DNA from: Actinomadura rifamycini DSM 43936 | Lineage (GTDB): Bacteria > Actinomycetota > Actinomycetes > Streptosporangiales > Streptosporangiaceae | Assembly (NCBI RefSeq): GCF_000425065.1 | Contig: NZ_AULB01000034.1 | Coordinates: 1 to 64,000, forward strand | Length of the DNA: 64,000 bases | Direction of reading: 5' to 3' | In this document: positions 25,604-33,704 of the stretch, piece after piece | Position numbering within the stretch: position 1 is the first letter of the stretch | Layout: each line of letters opens with the position of its first letter | Position numbers and translations under genes: made by a program | The notes under the pieces: generated by a model | Told to the model about the DNA's origin: nothing | The model's input: the letters and a program-made list of their open reading frames with translations, nothing else | Databases searched by the model: none

Positions 25604-26851
25604 TCATTCGGCGGCCGGGGCCAGTTCGGGTTCCGCGGCGGCGGGGCGGCGGCGCGCCGTCCCGGCTCCGGCGGCGACGCAGGCGGCGGCGGCCAGCCCG
25701 CACGCCCCGGTGAGGACCCACACCCCGGTGCCCCACGCCTGCCACGCGGCGACGCCGATGATCGGGCCGAGGGCGTAGCCGACCTGCTGGGGGACGGTCG
25801 CGGCGGCGATGTAGCGGGCCCGCAGGGCGGGCGGGGCGATGAGGCCGGGGTAGGCCATCATCGACGGCGCGGCGATGACCTCCCCGAACGTCCACACGAC
25901 GGTCGCGAGCACGAGGAGCGCGACGGGCGTCGGCCCGGCGTAGAGGAGGTGGCCGAGGCCGAGGACGGCCATCCCGATCGTCATCGGCAGCCCGATGGGG
26001 AGCCGCTGCGTCCACTTCGACAGCAGCACCTCGAAGACGATGACGATGGCGCCGTTGACGGTGAGCAGCGCCGCGTAGACCTGCTCGCCGTGCCCGTTGC
26101 CCGTCACGAACAGCGGGAGGGCGGCCGAACTCTGGATGTAGGCGACGGCGGTGAGGAAGAGGCCGAGGACGACCAGCATGAACCGGCGGTCGGCGATGAC
26201 GTGCCGGTAGCCGGCGCGCCCGCCGTCCGCGGCGCCGCCGACGTCGGGTTCGTGGTCGCCCTTCAGCACCAGGTAGGCGACGACGCCGAACGCGAGGGAC
26301 GTCGCGGCGTCGACGTAGAACAGGGCGTCGTAGGACGCGTACGCCAGCAGCAGCGCGGCGCCGAGCGGCCCGAGGGTCGCGCCGACGTTGAACGACAGCC
26401 GCATGACCGCGAACACCATGACGTGCCGGTCGTCCGGCGTCAGCTCGACGACCCACGCCATCGCCGCCGGGCGGTACGCCTGCGCGGTCAGCCCGGCGCC
26501 GGCGGCGACGGCGGCGCCCACCCACATGTTCGGGACGTGCACGAGCGCGGCGGTCAGCACGGCGGTGCCGGCCATCGACCCGATGATGACGCGCCGGTAC
26601 CCGAACCGGTCGGCGGCGGCGCCGCCGACCGCGGAGCCGGAGATCCGGCCGACCATCAGCGCGGTCAGGACGACGCCGGCCTGCCAGGCGGAGAAGCCGC
26701 GGTCCGTCAGGTACAGCACCAGGAACGCGTTGAGGAACGCGGCGAGGTTGCTGATCAGGTTGCCGAGGACGAGGACGCGGACCGTCCCGTTCATCTGCCG
26801 CAGCGTGGCGATGATCGTCGGCGGCGCGGCGGCCTTTCCGGAGGTGCTCAC
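25604..26851 (-). CDS. MFS exporter of the cluster
   Basis: A 415-residue, twelve-helix major facilitator. The start GTG 26851 overlaps the ATP-grasp 3 stop (GTGA). Features: LVGRISGSAVGGAAADRFGYRRVIIG between helices 2 and 3 (motif A region, ADRFGYRR), and the DDRHVMVFAVMRLSFNVGATLGPLGAALL segment of helices 4-5. Presumed to export the cluster product or give self-resistance; its position inside the operon supports that. Confidence 0.88.
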   Translation of the reverse strand: MSTSGKAAAPPTIIATLRQMNGTVRVLVLGNLISNLAAFLNAFLVLYLTDRGFSAWQAGVVLTALMVGRISGSAVGGAAADRFGYRRVIIGSMAGTAVLTAALVHVPNMWVGAAVAAGAGLTAQAYRPAAMAWVVELTPDDRHVMVFAVMRLSFNVGATLGPLGAALLLAYASYDALFYVDAATSLAFGVVAYLVLKGDHEPDVGGAADGGRAGYRHVIADRRFMLVVLGLFLTAVAYIQSSAALPLFVTGNGHGEQVYAALLTVNGAIVIVFEVLLSKWTQRLPIGLPMTIGMAVLGLGHLLYAGPTPVALLVLATVVWTFGEVIAAPSMMAYPGLIAPPALRARYIAAATVPQQVGYALGPIIGVAAWQAWGTGVWVLTGACGLAAAACVAAGAGTARRRPAAAEPELAPAAE

Positions 26852-28101
26852 GTGGCGGGCTCCAGCGGGGTGCCGGTGAAGGTGAAGAACCGGTCGGCGT
26901 CGGCGACGGCCGCGCCGGTCTCGTCGAGCGTGTCGCCGACGGCGATGACGAAGCCGCTGCGGGCCAGCCCGTACGGCGGGAGCCGCAGCCGCATGCCGGG
27001 CTCCACGGCCACCCGGATCTCCCTGATCGGCGGCCGGACGAGGTCCTCGCGGGCCGCCGCCGAGGTGATCTCCATGTCGTGCGCCGGGTACCCGAACCGG
27101 ACGGACGCGGCGCGCGGCCGTCCCTCGAACACCACGGTCGGCGCGCGGCCCGCGACGATGTCGGCCGCCGCGAGCGGCGCGTCGACCCCGGACGTGAGCA
27201 GCCCGAGGTAGGGGATCATCCCGCCGCCGAGCCGCACGTTGATCTCGATGACCTGCGGGCCGTCCGGCGTGAGCTTGAACTCGATGTGGGTGTACCCGTC
27301 GGTGAACCCGACGGCCTCGTGCGCCCGCCGCAGCGCGTCCCGCATGTCCGGGTCGTGCAGCAGCGGGTCGGCGGCGTCGACGTCGTGGCCGATCTCCTCG
27401 AACGCCATCCGGCCGGTACCGAGGACCTTCCGGGCGACGATCAGCGGCGTGCACGTCCCGCGGTGCAGGGCGCACTCGATCGCGACCTCGGGGCCGTCGA
27501 GGAACTCCTCGACGAGCACGTAGTCGTCGAACTGCCGGATGCCGCCCATCCGGACCCCGTCGGTCAGCGCGAACGCCGCCTCCAGCTCGTCCGGTCCGTG
27601 GACCTTCCGGACGCCCATGCTGCCGCCGAGGTTGCGGGGCTTGAGGATGACGGGGTAGCCGATCCGGTCGGCGAACGCGCGGGCGTCGTCCAGGGTGGAC
27701 ACGGCCAGCGACGCGGGCTGCGGCAGTCCCGCGGCCCGCAGCGCGTCGCGGGTCGCGCTCTTGTCGCGGCACCGCGCGACGGCGTCCGGGTCCAGGACGG
27801 GGAAGCCGAGCGCGGCCGACAGGTGCGCGGACGTCTCGATGTACACCTCGTCGTAGCAGAACACGCCCGCGACCTCGTGGTCGCGCGCCACCTCCCGCGC
27901 CGCCGCCGTGAGCTTGTCGAGGTCGAGGCAGTCGACGACCGTGTGGCCGGCGATGTAGGGGTCCTCCCAGGTGGGCGGCGCGGGGTTCAGCAGCCACAGC
28001 CGGTACCGGGCGGACACCGACTCCAGGATGTAGGCGCGGTAGACCGAGTAGCTGCTCGCGATCAGGAGGAGGAGCGGACGTTCCTCGCCGTCGTGTGTCA
28101 T
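26848..28101 (-). CDS. ATP-grasp ligase (ATP-grasp 3)
   Basis: A 417-residue protein from ATG 28101 (GAGGTT upstream). Carbamoyl-phosphate-synthase-like/L-amino-acid-ligase ATP-grasp: CRDKSATRDALRAAGLPQPASLAV, YPVILKPRNLGGSMGVRKV (nucleotide loop), YVLVEEFLDGPEVAIECALHRG, and HIEFKLTPDGPQVIEINVRLGGGMIPYL (metal ligands E and N). A C-terminal sarcosine-like domain follows. Catalyses ATP-dependent amide bond formation; substrates unknown. Related to ATP-grasp 2 but clearly divergent. Confidence 0.87.
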   Translation of the reverse strand: MTHDGEERPLLLLIASSYSVYRAYILESVSARYRLWLLNPAPPTWEDPYIAGHTVVDCLDLDKLTAAAREVARDHEVAGVFCYDEVYIETSAHLSAALGFPVLDPDAVARCRDKSATRDALRAAGLPQPASLAVSTLDDARAFADRIGYPVILKPRNLGGSMGVRKVHGPDELEAAFALTDGVRMGGIRQFDDYVLVEEFLDGPEVAIECALHRGTCTPLIVARKVLGTGRMAFEEIGHDVDAADPLLHDPDMRDALRRAHEAVGFTDGYTHIEFKLTPDGPQVIEINVRLGGGMIPYLGLLTSGVDAPLAAADIVAGRAPTVVFEGRPRAASVRFGYPAHDMEITSAAAREDLVRPPIREIRVAVEPGMRLRLPPYGLARSGFVIAVGDTLDETGAAVADADRFFTFTGTPLEPAT

Positions 28102-28128
28102 TCGAACCTCAATGTGGGAGCGCGTGGG

Positions 28129-29223
28129 CTAGAAGTAGTCCTCGAGCGTGCCGCGGCGGCGGACGTCCAAGGTGGCGCAGTGGAAACCGCCGCCGAAGGT
28201 GTTGACCGTGCGGAACGGCACCGGGATGGGCGTGAAGCCCTCCTTCTCGAGGAGCCGGAGGAGTTCGGTCTCCTGGGCCTCGACGAAGATGCGGTCCTGG
28301 TCGAGCATCAGGGTGTTCATCGCGATCCAGCGGCTGCAGAAGTACATCGTCTGGTCGGCGGGGATGGCGGGTTCGGGGCAGACGACGGTGTCCCAGTCGG
28401 CGAACATCTCGGGCAGTTCGCGGACCCGCTCGGGGTTGATCAGGACGCGGCCGGGGCGCAGCGGGACGAACGTGGCGTTCAGGTGCATCGGGTGGTCGTC
28501 GAGGAACGCGACCTCGTGGACGCGGAACTCGTCGCCGAGGAGGCGGCGCACCCACTCGATGCCGAAGGCGTTCGTGACGTGGCTGCGCTGCACGAGGATG
28601 TCGCGGCCGAAGCGCATGAAGTCGCCGGCGTCCACGATCGGCTCGAACTCGGTGATGACGGACGTCTCGGGCGGGAACGGGTTCGCGGGGTCCGGGGACG
28701 CGGGCTTCGCGGCGGCGTACCCGGGGTTGTAGGACGCGTCGGTGAGCTGGGGCTTCGGGGCGGCGACCCAGCGGGCGCCGCGCCGGAAGTAGTCCTTGAA
28801 GATCGTCCGGAAGGGGTGGGTGGCGAAGTAGTAGGACCGCCAGCCCATGGTGGCCTCGACGATCTGGTCGCCGGCGACGAGCGCGATGTCGCGGGGGAAG
28901 GTGTGGGAGGACCCGCCGGTGGACGACCAGTCGGCGGTGCCGAACCCGGCGGACTGGTCGACCGGGTCGGGGCGCCGCACGGTGACGCCCTCGCCTTCGA
29001 GGATCGCGGCGAAGCCGTCGAGTTCCGCGCGGGCGGCGTCGACCTGGTCTTCCGGGAAGGGGCCGCCGCCGTTGCGCCGGTAGAAGTCCCACGCCTCGGG
29101 CGGGACGGTCGCCTCGATGGCGGGGTGCCAGGGCGGGACGGCGGCGCCGTCGACGACACCGACGATGACCTCTTCGAGCGGGTCCCACTCGTTGTAGGAC
29201 GAGACGGGCGACGATTCAGGCAT
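28129..29223 (-). CDS. Amidinotransferase, arginine:glycine amidinotransferase (AGAT/StrB) type
   Basis: A 364-residue enzyme of the AGAT family, which moves the amidino group of arginine to an amine acceptor via a cysteine intermediate. The triad is intact: D198 in VDAGDF, H247 in HPMHLNATF, C349 in GGGFHCATLDVRRRGTLEDYF. The closing block matches vertebrate AGAT closely. The start overlaps the HDO-cupin A stop (ATGCCTGA). In this cluster it could make a guanidine on a non-arginine amine, or supply guanidinoacetate (inference). Confidence 0.92.
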   Translation of the reverse strand: MPESSPVSSYNEWDPLEEVIVGVVDGAAVPPWHPAIEATVPPEAWDFYRRNGGGPFPEDQVDAARAELDGFAAILEGEGVTVRRPDPVDQSAGFGTADWSSTGGSSHTFPRDIALVAGDQIVEATMGWRSYYFATHPFRTIFKDYFRRGARWVAAPKPQLTDASYNPGYAAAKPASPDPANPFPPETSVITEFEPIVDAGDFMRFGRDILVQRSHVTNAFGIEWVRRLLGDEFRVHEVAFLDDHPMHLNATFVPLRPGRVLINPERVRELPEMFADWDTVVCPEPAIPADQTMYFCSRWIAMNTLMLDQDRIFVEAQETELLRLLEKEGFTPIPVPFRTVNTFGGGFHCATLDVRRRGTLEDYF

Positions 29224-30619
29224 CGTGGGTCCTTTCGGCGGTCCGGACGGTGACGCGGGCGCGGGGGGAAGCGGCCTTGAGGCCGTGCAGGCGGTGCGCG
29301 GGGACGTGCAGGACGTCGCCCTTCTCCAGCAGGTGCGGGCGGTCGGTGGCCCACGCGTGCACGTGGACGGCGCCGTCCTCGACCTCGATGAGCCGGTCGG
29401 TGCCGTGGACGCCGGTGGTGAACGGGTCGTCCGGGCGCAGGGTGGCGGCGGACGCGTCGTCGCGGGCGTCGATCGAGGGGTTGGTGTGGGCGTCGAGGGA
29501 GTCGGCCCACGCGATCTGGGCGCGGAAGTCCTCGTCGCCGAGGCGGAGGAGGAGCTTGGTGTCCTCGATGCCGCGCACGAGTTCGGGGATGACGAGTTCG
29601 CCGTGCGCGCGCGCCAGCCCGAGCAGGAGGTTCTCGTACGTCATGCGCCCGTGGTGGATGTCGATGTGGGCGTGCTCGTCGCAGTACTTGGCGTCCACGC
29701 GGTCGCCGTAGACGGCGCGGAGCATCACGCCGGTGTCGGCGAAGCCCTGGGCGAACAGCCACTCCAGGTAGGTCACCGCCGCCATGTAGCGGAACATCCC
29801 GCGGTGGTCCTCGGTGAGCCAGTTGAAGTAGTTGACGCCGACGAGGGAGCTGGTGAGGTAGAAGTTCCAGTACGCGTGCAGGTCGGTGCGGAGGCCGACG
29901 CTGGCGAGCATCTCCTTGAAGATCGTGCTGTGCTTGGCGCCGTAGACGCCGTACCCGAACTCGTCGTTGAAGATCTTGAAGAGTTCGGACTGCTCGGCGC
30001 CGTAGGACCCGCCGAGGTTGCGGGCCATCGCGGACGCCTCCGTCAGCGCGTCCAACGCGAGCTGGATGAGGTGCAGGCTCGCGGCCTCCTCCGGGTGCCG
30101 GCACTCGACGATCGCCCGCATGGTGCCGCTGACCGGCGCGGCCGCGTCGACGGCCGGGTTGACGCCGGACGCGTCGGCCGGGGCGCCCGCGCCGCCGACC
30201 TCGGCGAGGAAGTACTCCTGGAGGTCGTCGAGGGTCCGGACGGGCGGGGCCGGGACGGCGTCGTCGAGGAACGCGAACGCGTAGCGCTCCAGCCCGGGCC
30301 GGACCTCGTCGCGGAGCCGCCGCACCTCGTCGCCGTAGAAGAGGTCGAAGTCGTCCTTGGCGGTGGCGAGCCCGGCCGCCGGGAGGAGGATCATGTCGCT
30401 CTCGTAGGCGTTGCACAGGATCCGACCGGCGGCGAGCTGGCCCGGCCCGAGGAACTCGGAGAGGGCGGCCGGGACGGAGTGGTCGGCGAGGGCGTCGATC
30501 GCGCCGATCGGCCGCCGGTACGGGTTGCCGGTGATGTAGACGTCCGGTCCGGGCTGGAAGATCGGCTGCGCGCAGTAGGCGGCGAGCGCGGACGACCGCG
30601 CGGTGTCCATGATCGTCAT
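29216..30619 (-). CDS. SznF-like haem-oxygenase-fold diiron N-oxygenase with degenerate cupin (HDO-cupin A)
   Basis: A 467-residue protein from ATG 30619, overlapping the methyltransferase stop (ATGA). Residues 180-335 carry E194, E220, H230, E286, H316, D320 and H323; these have the same spacing as the reported SznF diiron ligands E189, E215, H225, E281, H311, D315, H318 (constant +5). The cupin (about 395-455) has H405 and H445, but the position after H405 that should be the second His of HxH is T407. The diiron domain is thus predicted active as a guanidine N-hydroxylase, while the cupin's N-nitroso rearrangement may be lost or changed. Confidence 0.85.
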   Translation of the reverse strand: MTIMDTARSSALAAYCAQPIFQPGPDVYITGNPYRRPIGAIDALADHSVPAALSEFLGPGQLAAGRILCNAYESDMILLPAAGLATAKDDFDLFYGDEVRRLRDEVRPGLERYAFAFLDDAVPAPPVRTLDDLQEYFLAEVGGAGAPADASGVNPAVDAAAPVSGTMRAIVECRHPEEAASLHLIQLALDALTEASAMARNLGGSYGAEQSELFKIFNDEFGYGVYGAKHSTIFKEMLASVGLRTDLHAYWNFYLTSSLVGVNYFNWLTEDHRGMFRYMAAVTYLEWLFAQGFADTGVMLRAVYGDRVDAKYCDEHAHIDIHHGRMTYENLLLGLARAHGELVIPELVRGIEDTKLLLRLGDEDFRAQIAWADSLDAHTNPSIDARDDASAATLRPDDPFTTGVHGTDRLIEVEDGAVHVHAWATDRPHLLEKGDVLHVPAHRLHGLKAASPRARVTVRTAERTHDA

Positions 30620-31701
30620 GCGGTCTCCTCGGCGGGCGGGACCTCGAAGCGGATGTGGCGCCCGTCGTGCAGCGCGGTGACCGCGACGGTGTCGCCGGAC
30701 CGGACCAGCTGCGGGACGGGCAGGCACTGGATCGCCTGCTTCCAGTGCGACGCGATGCCGGGCGCGTTCGTCAGCGTGACGCCGGGCACGAGGTCCATCT
30801 CGAACCAGAACGCGATGGCGTGCAGCCGTCCGGGGGAGGTGGGCCGGACGCGCAGCTCGGTGCGCTGCGGGGACGCGTCGGCGGTGCGGAAGTCGAAGTC
30901 GAACACCGGCACCGGCTCGGACAGGGCGCGGTGCTCGTGGCGGTGCAGCCGGGAGTCGAAGTACTCGAGCGTCGACAGCCGGTTGAAGGGCGCCAGGTCG
31001 AAGCCGTGCAGCTTGCCGACGTGGTTCTTGCGGTGCAGGTGGACGCTCTCGATGAGCTGCGCGTACACGCGGGCCCGGTACGGCATGATCGTCGCGTCCG
31101 GGGCGAGCAGGTGCTCGCGGGCGTGCGCGATGGTGCCGAGGATGCCCTCGCCGAGCAGCCCGCAGTCGACGATCTCGGTGACGAGCAGGTCGGCGCGGCG
31201 CGGCAGGTCGCCGGGGACGGTCATCCGGGTCGACATCTTCGGGACGACCCGGACCGTGTCGTCGTATCCGGCGGTGCGGACGACCTCGACGGCGGTCTCG
31301 GCGACGGCCGGCTGGCCCTCGCAGGCGATGACGCCGCGGGCGCCGGCGCGGGCGGCCATCATCGCGAGCAGCCCCGAGCCGGCGCCGATGTCGAGGACGA
31401 GCGCGTCCGGGTTCGCGGTGACCGCCTGCCGGATCGCGTGGTCGTAGCGTTCGGCGCGCTCCTCGTCGTGCAGCATCTCCCAGTGCCAGCGCGGCACGGC
31501 GTGCCGGACGGCCCGGTTGTGGCCGAGCAGCGCCTGCTGGTTGTGCCGGTCGACGCCGAGGATCAGCCGGTAGGCGCGGGCGGCGTCCTCGTAGCGGCCC
31601 TGGTCGTGGAGGTCGTTCCCCCAGGCGAGGAACTCGGCGACGTCGATCGCGGGCGCGGGCGCGGGCGCGGATGCGGACGCGGTGTCGTGGGTGAGGGTCA
31701 C
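30616..31701 (-). CDS. PRMT-like arginine N-methyltransferase with TPR-like N-terminus (SznE-like)
   Basis: A 361-residue class I SAM methyltransferase from GTG 31701 (GGGAGG upstream; an ATG at 31743 would overlap nothing and add 14 residues). Residues 20-62 look like a TPR (GNDLHDQGRYEDAARAYRLILGVDRHN). RWHWEMLHDEERAERY precedes the SAM site VLDIGAGSGLL (about 102-112). The double-E loop of PRMTs is present: E176 and E185 in TEIVDCGLLGEGI. SznE, a PRMT homologue, methylates free arginine in streptozotocin biosynthesis; that role is inferred here from the two SznF-like neighbours. Confidence 0.85.
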   Translation of the reverse strand: MTLTHDTASASAPAPAPAIDVAEFLAWGNDLHDQGRYEDAARAYRLILGVDRHNQQALLGHNRAVRHAVPRWHWEMLHDEERAERYDHAIRQAVTANPDALVLDIGAGSGLLAMMAARAGARGVIACEGQPAVAETAVEVVRTAGYDDTVRVVPKMSTRMTVPGDLPRRADLLVTEIVDCGLLGEGILGTIAHAREHLLAPDATIMPYRARVYAQLIESVHLHRKNHVGKLHGFDLAPFNRLSTLEYFDSRLHRHEHRALSEPVPVFDFDFRTADASPQRTELRVRPTSPGRLHAIAFWFEMDLVPGVTLTNAPGIASHWKQAIQCLPVPQLVRSGDTVAVTALHDGRHIRFEVPPAEETA

Positions 31702-31733
31702 GGCCGGGCCTCCCGGGCTCGGGGTGGACGGTG

Positions 31734-32144
31734 TCAGCGGCATGCGGGCTCCCGGTCGCTCGTGTCCCGGTCGCTCGCGTCGGGGTCGCCCGCGTCGGGG
31801 TCGGGGCCGGGCGGGAGGTTCGCGAGGACCTCCTTGTGCAGGACGGACACGGGCGTGTCGTCCGGCGTGTCCTCGGGGAGGACGACGACGGCCTCGTCGC
31901 CGGTGCGCACCATCGGCAGGCAGCCGCGGCGGAGGGCGGCGACGCCGACCCGGGTGCCGTGCCACGGGCAGGCGAGCCGCCGCCCGTCCGGGGTGGGGCG
32001 GGCGAGGGAGAGCGGGCCGCCGCGGTGGGGGCAGTGGTCGCGGACGAGCAGCGGCGGGCCGCCCGCGCGCAGGACGAAGTACCGGTCGTGGCCGACGTAG
32101 AGGGTGTTGTGCCGGCTCAGGTCGATGACGATGACGCGGGCCAT
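31734..32144 (-). CDS. Rieske [2Fe-2S] ferredoxin-type protein
   Basis: A 136-residue protein from ATG 32144 after GAAGAGGAG. Ligands CPHRGGPL and ACPWHGT give the C-x-H ... C-x2-H Rieske motif with a 17-residue gap. The tail from residue 110 is Asp/Pro-rich and probably disordered. No oxygenase partner domain is attached, so it is likely a one-electron carrier. The adjacent diiron proteins need reducing equivalents, making it their plausible electron donor (inference). 32 bases separate it from the methyltransferase. Confidence 0.85.
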   Translation of the reverse strand: MARVIVIDLSRHNTLYVGHDRYFVLRAGGPPLLVRDHCPHRGGPLSLARPTPDGRRLACPWHGTRVGVAALRRGCLPMVRTGDEAVVVLPEDTPDDTPVSVLHKEVLANLPPGPDPDAGDPDASDRDTSDREPACR

Positions 32145-32282
32145 GGGCTCCTCTTCGGGTGATCGGCGCGCGCGGAAGCGGGCGGGGGCGGGCGCGCGCG
32201 GGCACGCGCGGGCCGCCGCCCGTCCGGGCGCGGGTGGAACGGGAGAGGGCGCGCTCTCAGGCGCGGGAGGGAGCGTGGCGGG
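32145..32282. other. Gap between HDO-cupin B and Rieske genes
   Basis: 138 bases of extreme G+C composition in G-rich runs. No gene, terminator or clear promoter; the only large gap in the operon, so an internal promoter cannot be excluded. Confidence 0.4.
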
Positions 32283-33704
32283 TCATCCGTCGCGGTCGGC
32301 GGGCGGGTCGGCGGGCGGGTCGGCGGGGTGGGCGAGGCAGACGGCTTCGGGCGTCGCGGCGCGCAGGCCGTGCAGGCGCCCGGCGGGGACGAGGAGCACG
32401 TCGCCGCGCGCGAGCCGTTCGGGCGGCCCGGTCGGGGTGGTGACGAGGTCGGCCTCCCCGGCGGCCATCTCCAGGACGACGTCGGCGTCGCGGGTGCGGG
32501 TGCCGAAGGGCGTGTCCGGGGTCAGGACGATCCGGTCCGGTTCGGCGCCGCGCGCGGTGCGGGCGTCCGCGGCGAGGCCGCGGTGCCGGGTCAGGTCGTC
32601 GGACCAGCGGATCTGCGCGGCGGTGTCCGCCTCGAACCAGTCGCCGACGAGCCGCGCCTCGGCGACGCCGCGGAGCAGCTCCGGGACGACGCGGGGGCCG
32701 TGCCGGTCGGCGAGGGCGAGCAGGACCTGCTCGCGGGTGATGCGGCCGTGGTGCTCGTCGATGTGCGCGTGCTCGTCGCAGTAGTGCAGGTCCACCGCGT
32801 CGCCGAAGATGTCGCGGAATATCTTGACCATTTCCACGAATCCGGGGGCGAAAACGGCTTCCGCATAGGTCACCGCGCCCGCGTACCGGAAGAACTTCGC
32901 ATGGTCGCGCGATAGATAGTAGTAATAGTTGTTCGTGGCGAGCGGCCCGGCGAGATAGAAGTTCCAGTACGCGTGCACATGGGTCGCCATGGCGCGGCTG
33001 CGCAGCATCTTGGCGAAGATCGTGGTGTGCTTCGCGTCGTGGACGCCGTACCCGAATTCGTCGATGAAGATCTTGAACAGGGCGGACTGCTCGGGGCCGT
33101 ACGCGCCGGCGAGGTTGCGCGACATCGCGGACGCCTCGGTGAGGCCGTCCAGGGCGAGCTGCACCAGGTACAGGTCGGCGGCGGTGCGGCGGTCGTGCGC
33201 GGCGGCGACGGCGGCGAGCGCGGGGGACGGGCCGGTCGCGGCCTCGGCGACGACATGCCGGAAGTAGGAGTCCAGGACGTCGACGGTGTCGGCGCCGCTG
33301 ACGTCGACGGCGCCGGCGAGGCAGCCGAACGCGAGGCGTTCCAGCTCCGACAGGGAGCTCTCGCGGAGTTCCCGCAGGTCCTCGCCGTAGAAGCGGGCGA
33401 AGTCGTCGTGCAGCGGCGCGAGTCCCTGCTCGGGGAGCAGGACGGTCTCGGCCTCGTAGAAGGTGCCGAGCAGCCGGTGCACGGCGAGCGCGCGGTGCGC
33501 GGACGGGGCCGCGGCGGTGAGCGGCCGGTCGAAGTCGTCCGCGGTGAGGGTGTCGGGGGCGAGCGCCCGGCGGTACGGGTTGGGGGCGTGCAGGACCCGG
33601 GCATCACCGCGGAACAGCGGACCGCGCGCGAACGCGAGCAGCCGCTCTCCCAGGGTTCCGCCGGCCCGCTCTCCGGCAGGGGTGACCTGAGATTGGATTG
33701 TCAT
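32283..33704 (-). CDS. SznF-like diiron N-oxygenase with cupin lacking metal ligands (HDO-cupin B)
   Basis: A 473-residue paralogue of HDO-cupin A and first gene of the operon. All seven diiron ligand positions are kept: E190, E216, H226, E282, H312, D316, H319 (SznF numbering +1). In the cupin the residue matching A's H405 is R405, and only H445 (RLHGL) remains, so this domain should not hold iron. The C-terminus ends with PADPPADPPADRDG. No ribosome site precedes ATG 33704, suggesting leaderless translation. It may hydroxylate a different nitrogen or a different intermediate from A. Confidence 0.85.
   Translation of the reverse strand: MTIQSQVTPAGERAGGTLGERLLAFARGPLFRGDARVLHAPNPYRRALAPDTLTADDFDRPLTAAAPSAHRALAVHRLLGTFYEAETVLLPEQGLAPLHDDFARFYGEDLRELRESSLSELERLAFGCLAGAVDVSGADTVDVLDSYFRHVVAEAATGPSPALAAVAAAHDRRTAADLYLVQLALDGLTEASAMSRNLAGAYGPEQSALFKIFIDEFGYGVHDAKHTTIFAKMLRSRAMATHVHAYWNFYLAGPLATNNYYYYLSRDHAKFFRYAGAVTYAEAVFAPGFVEMVKIFRDIFGDAVDLHYCDEHAHIDEHHGRITREQVLLALADRHGPRVVPELLRGVAEARLVGDWFEADTAAQIRWSDDLTRHRGLAADARTARGAEPDRIVLTPDTPFGTRTRDADVVLEMAAGEADLVTTPTGPPERLARGDVLLVPAGRLHGLRAATPEAVCLAHPADPPADPPADRDG

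Larger units (their letters stand above)
23044..33704 (-). other. Putative szn-like biosynthetic gene cluster (nine-gene operon)
   Basis: Nine minus-strand genes: HDO-cupin B, Rieske, PRMT-like methyltransferase, HDO-cupin A, amidinotransferase, ATP-grasp 3, MFS, ATP-grasp 2, ATP-grasp 1. From the methyltransferase onwards most junctions overlap (ATGA, ATGCCTGA, GTGA, TGATG) or are under 35 bases, so they form one transcription unit from a promoter right of 33704. SznE (arginine methylation) and SznF (diiron hydroxylation plus cupin rearrangement) are the known pair in streptozotocin biosynthesis. Inferred product: an exported, ligase-assembled molecule with a methylated, N-oxidised guanidine. 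Confidence 0.75.

Noticed and set aside
29216..33704. Reading the two HDO proteins as simple haem oxygenases or TenA-like enzymes
   Set aside because: Ligand spacing is that of SznF-type diiron proteins and both carry a C-terminal cupin region, which haem oxygenases and TenA lack.
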